64,000 bases of DNA from CAZGUH01 sp964529005. Its GTDB lineage: Bacteria; Actinomycetota; Acidimicrobiia; Acidimicrobiales; Ilumatobacteraceae. The stretch is taken from assembly GCA_964529005.1 (NCBI GenBank), contig CAZGUH010000019.1:9015-73014 (forward strand), written 5' to 3'. Below the pieces are notes generated by a model that made no database searches, had not been told where the DNA came from, and saw nothing but the letters and a program-made list of their open reading frames with translations. This document shows, in pieces, positions 59,959 through 64,000 of the stretch. The position numbers and the translations under genes are program-made. How positions within the stretch are numbered: position 1 is the first letter of the stretch; every line of letters starts with the position of its first letter.

Positions 59959-62709
59959 TCAGAACAGCCGGGAATCACCGTCGGAGTTGGCGGAGCTGGC
60001 CGCGGCGAGACGGTCGATCTCGGGCCACGCCGTCACCAGCATGTTGTACGCACCCGCCTCGTCGGCCCACTTCTTCCGATCGCACAATCCGTAGAGCAGA
60101 TACGCCAACTGGCGGGCACGCTCGCCGAGCGCGGCGCCCATGCGCGCCAGCAACGTTGCGGCCTCCATCTCCGACGAATCCAACGCGCTGATCAGATACT
60201 GCGTGGCTTCCCACACGGTTCGGCGCTCGTCCGTCACCGGGTCCCACCCCTCGGGCAGCTCGGAGCGCTCCACCAACCACACCTTGCCGTCACGACTCTT
60301 GACGATGCCCGCCCGCTCGACGCCCGCCACCGTCGTGTCCTTCGCCCGCGCCAACAGATCCGCGTCGCCGAACGCGCCCGGGTTGTGCCCGAACTGTTCG
60401 AACCACGTCAACGCGAACCGCGTGTCGGCGTCGAACTCCGACTCCTCACCGCTCAACACCTCCGCCAGCGCTTCGTTGATCAACGACAGCGCCGTGCGCA
60501 CACGCATCGGCGACCCGTCGGCCTCCACCACCTTCGCGTACCGCGAGAAGATCGCGATCCCCGGGCCCATCGCCGACTGCGCCAGGTCCACCGGCGCGAT
60601 GTTCTCCAACTGCAACAACCGCACCGCGGGGCCCAGCTCTCGGCGCAACGCGGCCACGAACTCGCCACGCGTCGCCATCGGCGCGGAGATCTCACGCGGC
60701 CGGCACGCCAGCACGATCGACGACGCCAGCGCGTTCGCGCCGATCGAGATCGCACGACCCGGCTTCTCCGTGCGCATCGGCCACGTCGCCGTAATCGCGT
60801 AGCCCGCGTCCAGCAAACCGGCGAGGAACGTCTCCCATCCCGTCGACGCGACGTCACCATCCGTCGACTCGGTGGCCTTGAACGCATAGAAGATGGTCGC
60901 CGGGAAGCGTGCGTCGGCGTTCGCCGCTGCCGCTGCGAAGACCTGGTGCATTCCCGATTCGAAGTGTTCGTGCGCCTTCTTCTTCGACCCGGCACGATGC
61001 TGGTTGGCGATCAGCTCGTCCGCTTTCGGCGTCAGCAGCGTCGCGGCTTCGTCCGGCCAGATGTCGCCGAGACTGCGGCGCAGCCACACGAAGAAGAAGT
61101 CCGAGAGGTCGGCGTAGGAGATGTTGTCGTAGTACGGCGGGTCGGTGCAGAGAACCGACCCGCCGACCTCTGTGACCCGCGCTCGCGCATCGCGCTGCGC
61201 CGTCTGGCCCTGGGCGCCGGCGACGAGCGACCCGATGGCGCCGTGAACCCCCTTCAGCATCGAATCCCAGCTCGCCAGCCGGCGAGAGAACGGATTGGCC
61301 TCGGCGAAGTCCCATGTCATCGGGATGGCCTGGCGCGCGAACGTGTTCCGGATCTGCCCGTTGGTGGAGTTCCACGAGCACACCGACGACCAGAAGTCCG
61401 CGCACTTGCTGATCACGAACGCGAGGTAGGTGACGATCGCTTCGGCGCGGGCGGTGGCGCCGGCGCCGCCGAGTCGCAGCGGCACGCGGTCGTCGTCGAG
61501 CCCGGCCGCGGCGGCGTCCGCCAGCACCCGCTGCCGAACGTCGACGAGGAGATCGGAGAAGGTCGTCAACGCCAGCATCTGCCGGGGGGTGAACAACTTC
61601 GACCACTCGTCGAGGCCGTACACCGCGCACGTCCCGCCGGTGAGGTGCCGGGGCACCGGACCGGACACCGTGAAGGTTGGTTCGGGGATCACAGGCGCGT
61701 CGGCATCGGTGGGCGAGGCGTACACCCGGGTCCGCGCGCGCTCCGCGACGACGGCCAGCAGGGTCGCGCCCATGCGCCCGGCGTTCGCTTCCGCCTTGAT
61801 GTAGTCGCCCGGGATCGGTGTGCCGGTCGCGATGCACCTGCCGTTGCCACGCTCCACCGAAGGCGGCAGCGGTGTTCCGCCGTGACGGATCTCGTATCGA
61901 ATGGTCTTCGCGTCGCGGTCGACCACCGGCTCGACCCACACGACCGGCATCTTCGGCTTCTTGGCGAGCACCCATGAGCGGACGAGCGGGACGTGTCCGG
62001 GCCATGACGGGTCCCGGGACGCGACGGTGCGCGCCCAGATCCAAGCGATCGGGGTGGCGTCGCTTCCGTCGGCGAGCACGGCGTTCGGGAAGTGCGCGCC
62101 GATCCTCGTGGCGGCTTCGTCGCGCATCCACATGCCGTACGCCTCGACGTCGGCGGCGAGCCCGCGGTTGGCTTCCCACACGTTCTGGCGCGCGCGGGCG
62201 TCGGGGTGCACGGGGGGGACCCCGGCGAATCGGGCGGGGATCTCCAGCATCGCTCGCTGGATCAGCACCGCGACGGGGTTCAGATCGCCGGTGAACGTCG
62301 GCAAGCCCAAGCGGAGCGACTCGAGCGGGATCGAGCCACCGCCGCCGAACGGGTCCAGGATCCTCGGGAGGTCACCATCGCATGACCGTTCGATCTCGGC
62401 CCGTGCCTCCGCCAGCACGCGCTGGTCGGAGGAGGCTTCCCACGGCACGAGCCGTTCGAGGATCCCGAACAACCGCTCGCGCTCTCGCTGCTGATCCTCC
62501 TCGGTCGGAAACAACTCCGGGTGCGACGAGGGGTCGTCGACGAGCGATGCCCAGATGACCGCACGGGCCGCCGGCAACGGCCGGCGCGCCCACCAGCGGT
62601 GCAGGTTCTGTGGATGGGCCGCGGCGCCCATCACCTTCTGCCCGGCCGCCTCTGCGTTGATCGTCGCCAACGGCAGGGCGACTTCGATCAGCTTCTTCTT
62701 GTCGGTCAT
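59959..62709 (-). CDS. DUF1156 DNA methyltransferase (adenine-specific type)
   Basis: A 916-residue protein beginning with the DUF1156 signature (IEVALPLATINAEAAGQKV; HPQNLHRWWARRPLPAARA). The SAM loop is ILDPFGGGGSIPLESLRLG near residue 118, and the catalytic motif is CTDPPYYDNISYADLSDFFF, a DPPY N6-adenine or N4-cytosine methylase site. Members occur beside DUF499 and helicase genes in phage-defence loci, but no such partner is here. GGAG stands five bases before ATG 62709. It lies tail to tail with the GmrSD-like nuclease, which suggests a small defence locus. Confidence 0.9.
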   Translation of the reverse strand: MTDKKKLIEVALPLATINAEAAGQKVMGAAAHPQNLHRWWARRPLPAARAVIWASLVDDPSSHPELFPTEEDQQRERERLFGILERLVPWEASSDQRVLAEARAEIERSCDGDLPRILDPFGGGGSIPLESLRLGLPTFTGDLNPVAVLIQRAMLEIPARFAGVPPVHPDARARQNVWEANRGLAADVEAYGMWMRDEAATRIGAHFPNAVLADGSDATPIAWIWARTVASRDPSWPGHVPLVRSWVLAKKPKMPVVWVEPVVDRDAKTIRYEIRHGGTPLPPSVERGNGRCIATGTPIPGDYIKAEANAGRMGATLLAVVAERARTRVYASPTDADAPVIPEPTFTVSGPVPRHLTGGTCAVYGLDEWSKLFTPRQMLALTTFSDLLVDVRQRVLADAAAAGLDDDRVPLRLGGAGATARAEAIVTYLAFVISKCADFWSSVCSWNSTNGQIRNTFARQAIPMTWDFAEANPFSRRLASWDSMLKGVHGAIGSLVAGAQGQTAQRDARARVTEVGGSVLCTDPPYYDNISYADLSDFFFVWLRRSLGDIWPDEAATLLTPKADELIANQHRAGSKKKAHEHFESGMHQVFAAAAANADARFPATIFYAFKATESTDGDVASTGWETFLAGLLDAGYAITATWPMRTEKPGRAISIGANALASSIVLACRPREISAPMATRGEFVAALRRELGPAVRLLQLENIAPVDLAQSAMGPGIAIFSRYAKVVEADGSPMRVRTALSLINEALAEVLSGEESEFDADTRFALTWFEQFGHNPGAFGDADLLARAKDTTVAGVERAGIVKSRDGKVWLVERSELPEGWDPVTDERRTVWEATQYLISALDSSEMEAATLLARMGAALGERARQLAYLLYGLCDRKKWADEAGAYNMLVTAWPEIDRLAAASSANSDGDSRLF

Positions 62710-62761
62710 CAGTTCTCCGCTGCCGGCGCGATGTTGGCGATCCACTCTCGCGGACGGCGGC

Positions 62762-63802
62762 CTACGACGGCGGCACTCGCTCGCCGAGCGCCTGCCGGAG
62801 GACCGCTTCGACGGCGTTGTGACCGGTCGAGGCGGCAGCGCCGGCACGGCCGCGGATGCAGTGGTCGAGCGCGCGGAGACCGTCGCCATCGGTCGCCGTG
62901 GGATTGGCGCCGAGCGCGAGCAGGCGCCGCACGCTGCCTTCCCGCCCGTTGGCCGCGGCGACGCGCAGCGCCTGGCGCCCGAAGACCACATCGGTGTCGT
63001 CGATCGGCGTGCCCTGTGCGACGAGCTGGTCGATGACGTCCAGCCGCTGGTGGTCGGCGGCGAAGATCAGGGCGCGGAGCTTCGCTTGCGGCTCGGTGCC
63101 AGCGTGAAGCCAGCCAGTGATGTCTCCGGCGGCAGCGGCCTCCTCGAGCGAGCGCACGCGCGCGCCCGCGGCCACGAGCACGTCGAGCACCTCCGTCATG
63201 CCGAACACGGCGGCGTGCAGCAGCGCAGAGCCGCCGGGCACGCCACCCGAGTTCGGCTTGGCGACGGCGTCGATGTCGGCGCCCGCGGCGATCAGCACTG
63301 CGGCAACGTCGGCATCCCCGTAACTGGCCGCCGTGATCAGCGGCGTCTCGCGGTCGTCGGGGTCACCGTCGACCGGCGCTCCGGCTGCGATCAGCACGTG
63401 CGCCGCGGCGCCGGCGCCCTCGACGTCGCGCCACGTGTTGGTGGAGGTGTCGTACCGGCTCATCGCCAGGTACGCCAGCGGTGACGCGCCCAAGCGGTGG
63501 TCACGCCAGTTCTCCATCTGTTCCGCGGCCGCTGCGGGATGAGCGGCGATGAACGCGGCGAGCGCGCCGGCATCGCGCAGGTCGAGCACCCGCCGGCGTT
63601 CGACCTCCATGCGCAGCGCAGCCCAACTCGGAAACCCGTAGTCGCGCGCGAGCCGCAACTGTGCTGCCGACAACGTGGCGCCGGCCTTCACCTCTGCCAG
63701 CCACGCTGCGGCCTCCGTGTCGCCGGCTCGGGCAGCCCGCAGGCGGTCCTTGGCGATGTGGCGCAGCTGATCGATATCGGCGTGGGGCGGAAGCGCTGGC
63801 AT
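62762..63802 (-). CDS. ankyrin-repeat protein
   Basis: A 346-residue protein. Residues 1-75 form a helical head (ADIDQLRHIAKDRLRAARAG; LRLARDYGFPSWAALRMEVE), which I have seen ahead of ankyrin repeats in bacterial proteins. From about 105 there are five to six ankyrin repeats, the clearest being ETPLITAASYGDADVAAVLI followed by AAGADIDA, and ALRVAAANGREGSVRRLL followed by ALGANPTA. It should act by protein binding; the partner is unknown. AGAGGAA precedes the ATG. It is transcribed toward the methyltransferase gene, 52 bp away. Confidence 0.88.
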   Translation of the reverse strand: MPALPPHADIDQLRHIAKDRLRAARAGDTEAAAWLAEVKAGATLSAAQLRLARDYGFPSWAALRMEVERRRVLDLRDAGALAAFIAAHPAAAAEQMENWRDHRLGASPLAYLAMSRYDTSTNTWRDVEGAGAAAHVLIAAGAPVDGDPDDRETPLITAASYGDADVAAVLIAAGADIDAVAKPNSGGVPGGSALLHAAVFGMTEVLDVLVAAGARVRSLEEAAAAGDITGWLHAGTEPQAKLRALIFAADHQRLDVIDQLVAQGTPIDDTDVVFGRQALRVAAANGREGSVRRLLALGANPTATDGDGLRALDHCIRGRAGAAASTGHNAVEAVLRQALGERVPPS

Positions 63803-64000
63803 GACGTTCCTCTCTGGCCAGCGGTTCGCGAGCTGGCGAGAAACGGTCGTCGTGGAAGGTGCGGTCGTGTGCCTGGAGGTGGACTCCGTCCTGCCCGCGA
63901 ACCCGGATGCGCCCTCCCGCGCGGCGTCACTCTAGTTCCCGGGCAGGATCCGCTGTCTGTTCAGGCCGGGACGGCGGAGGCGAGCACCCTGGAGACGAGC
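63803..64000. other. right-edge sequence without an assigned gene
   Basis: No convincing gene is visible. A leftward frame enters from the right edge and ends at TGA 63963-63961 (last codons L-A-S-A-V-P-A), which may be the 3' end of a gene outside the window, but 13 codons are too few to name it. Confidence 0.3.

Overview
The window is GC-rich bacterial chromosome (roughly 70 percent G+C by eye), densely packed on both strands, with many ATGA, GTGA and TGATG start/stop overlaps. Several families point to a high-GC actinobacterium: two DinB-fold proteins of the mycothiol-dependent maleylpyruvate isomerase type, a DUF2277 protein, an ECF42-type sigma factor paired with a YCII protein, actinobacterial-type SerC, a DUF3054 membrane protein, and many start codons only 6-9 nt behind a TANNNT -10 box (leaderless transcripts). 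The mix suggests the Acidimicrobiia (Ilumatobacter-like) rather than Streptomyces or Mycobacterium, but no rRNA or other decisive marker is present, so this is inference. I see no tRNA, rRNA, insertion sequence, prophage or CRISPR array.

Layout. 1-8.1 kb: a TerC/Alx-type membrane protein behind a yybP-ykoY (manganese) riboswitch, then small metabolic and regulatory genes (SDR, two methyltransferases, AAC(3)-like acetyltransferase, ECF42/YCII pair, DUF2277, NfuA-like Fe-S carrier). 8.1-13.2 kb: a CDF cation transporter, then a TPP-riboswitch-controlled thiamine operon (thiN-thiB-thiP-thiQ). 13.3-15.4 kb: a WXG100-like small protein coupled to a 610-residue protein of unknown function. 16.1-18.6 kb: gnd-zwf of the pentose phosphate pathway. 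18.6-24.7 kb: a cobalamin block, with btuFCD behind a cobalamin riboswitch divergent from cobO-cobU-cobT-cobS. 24.7-31.9 kb: amino-acid genes (aminotransferase, serC, metY) and ilvBNC behind a leader-peptide attenuator.

33-43 kb is the least ordinary part. Three transcription units carry a flavoprotein-like gene, a four-helix membrane protein, two Ser/Thr kinases (one fused to what looks like a degenerate dynamin-like GTPase), two FHA proteins and a membrane-anchored Hsp70-like protein with an extracytoplasmic domain. I read them as one phospho-signalling cluster of unknown job, and it is my leading candidate for an undescribed system.

43-58 kb is mostly housekeeping: an OsmC protein, an ECF sigma factor, folD, a LysR regulator divergent from an inositol-3-phosphate synthase of the about 430-residue type, 5-formyl-THF cyclo-ligase, ilvD, the ribD-ribE-ribBA-ribH riboflavin operon, a decayed Eis-like acetyltransferase and gatCAB. 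58-62.7 kb holds two tail-to-tail defence-type genes, a GmrSD-like (DUF262/DUF1524) nuclease and a DUF1156 DNA methyltransferase, followed by an ankyrin-repeat protein. A compound inverted/direct repeat fills the convergent gap at 43.4-43.6 kb.
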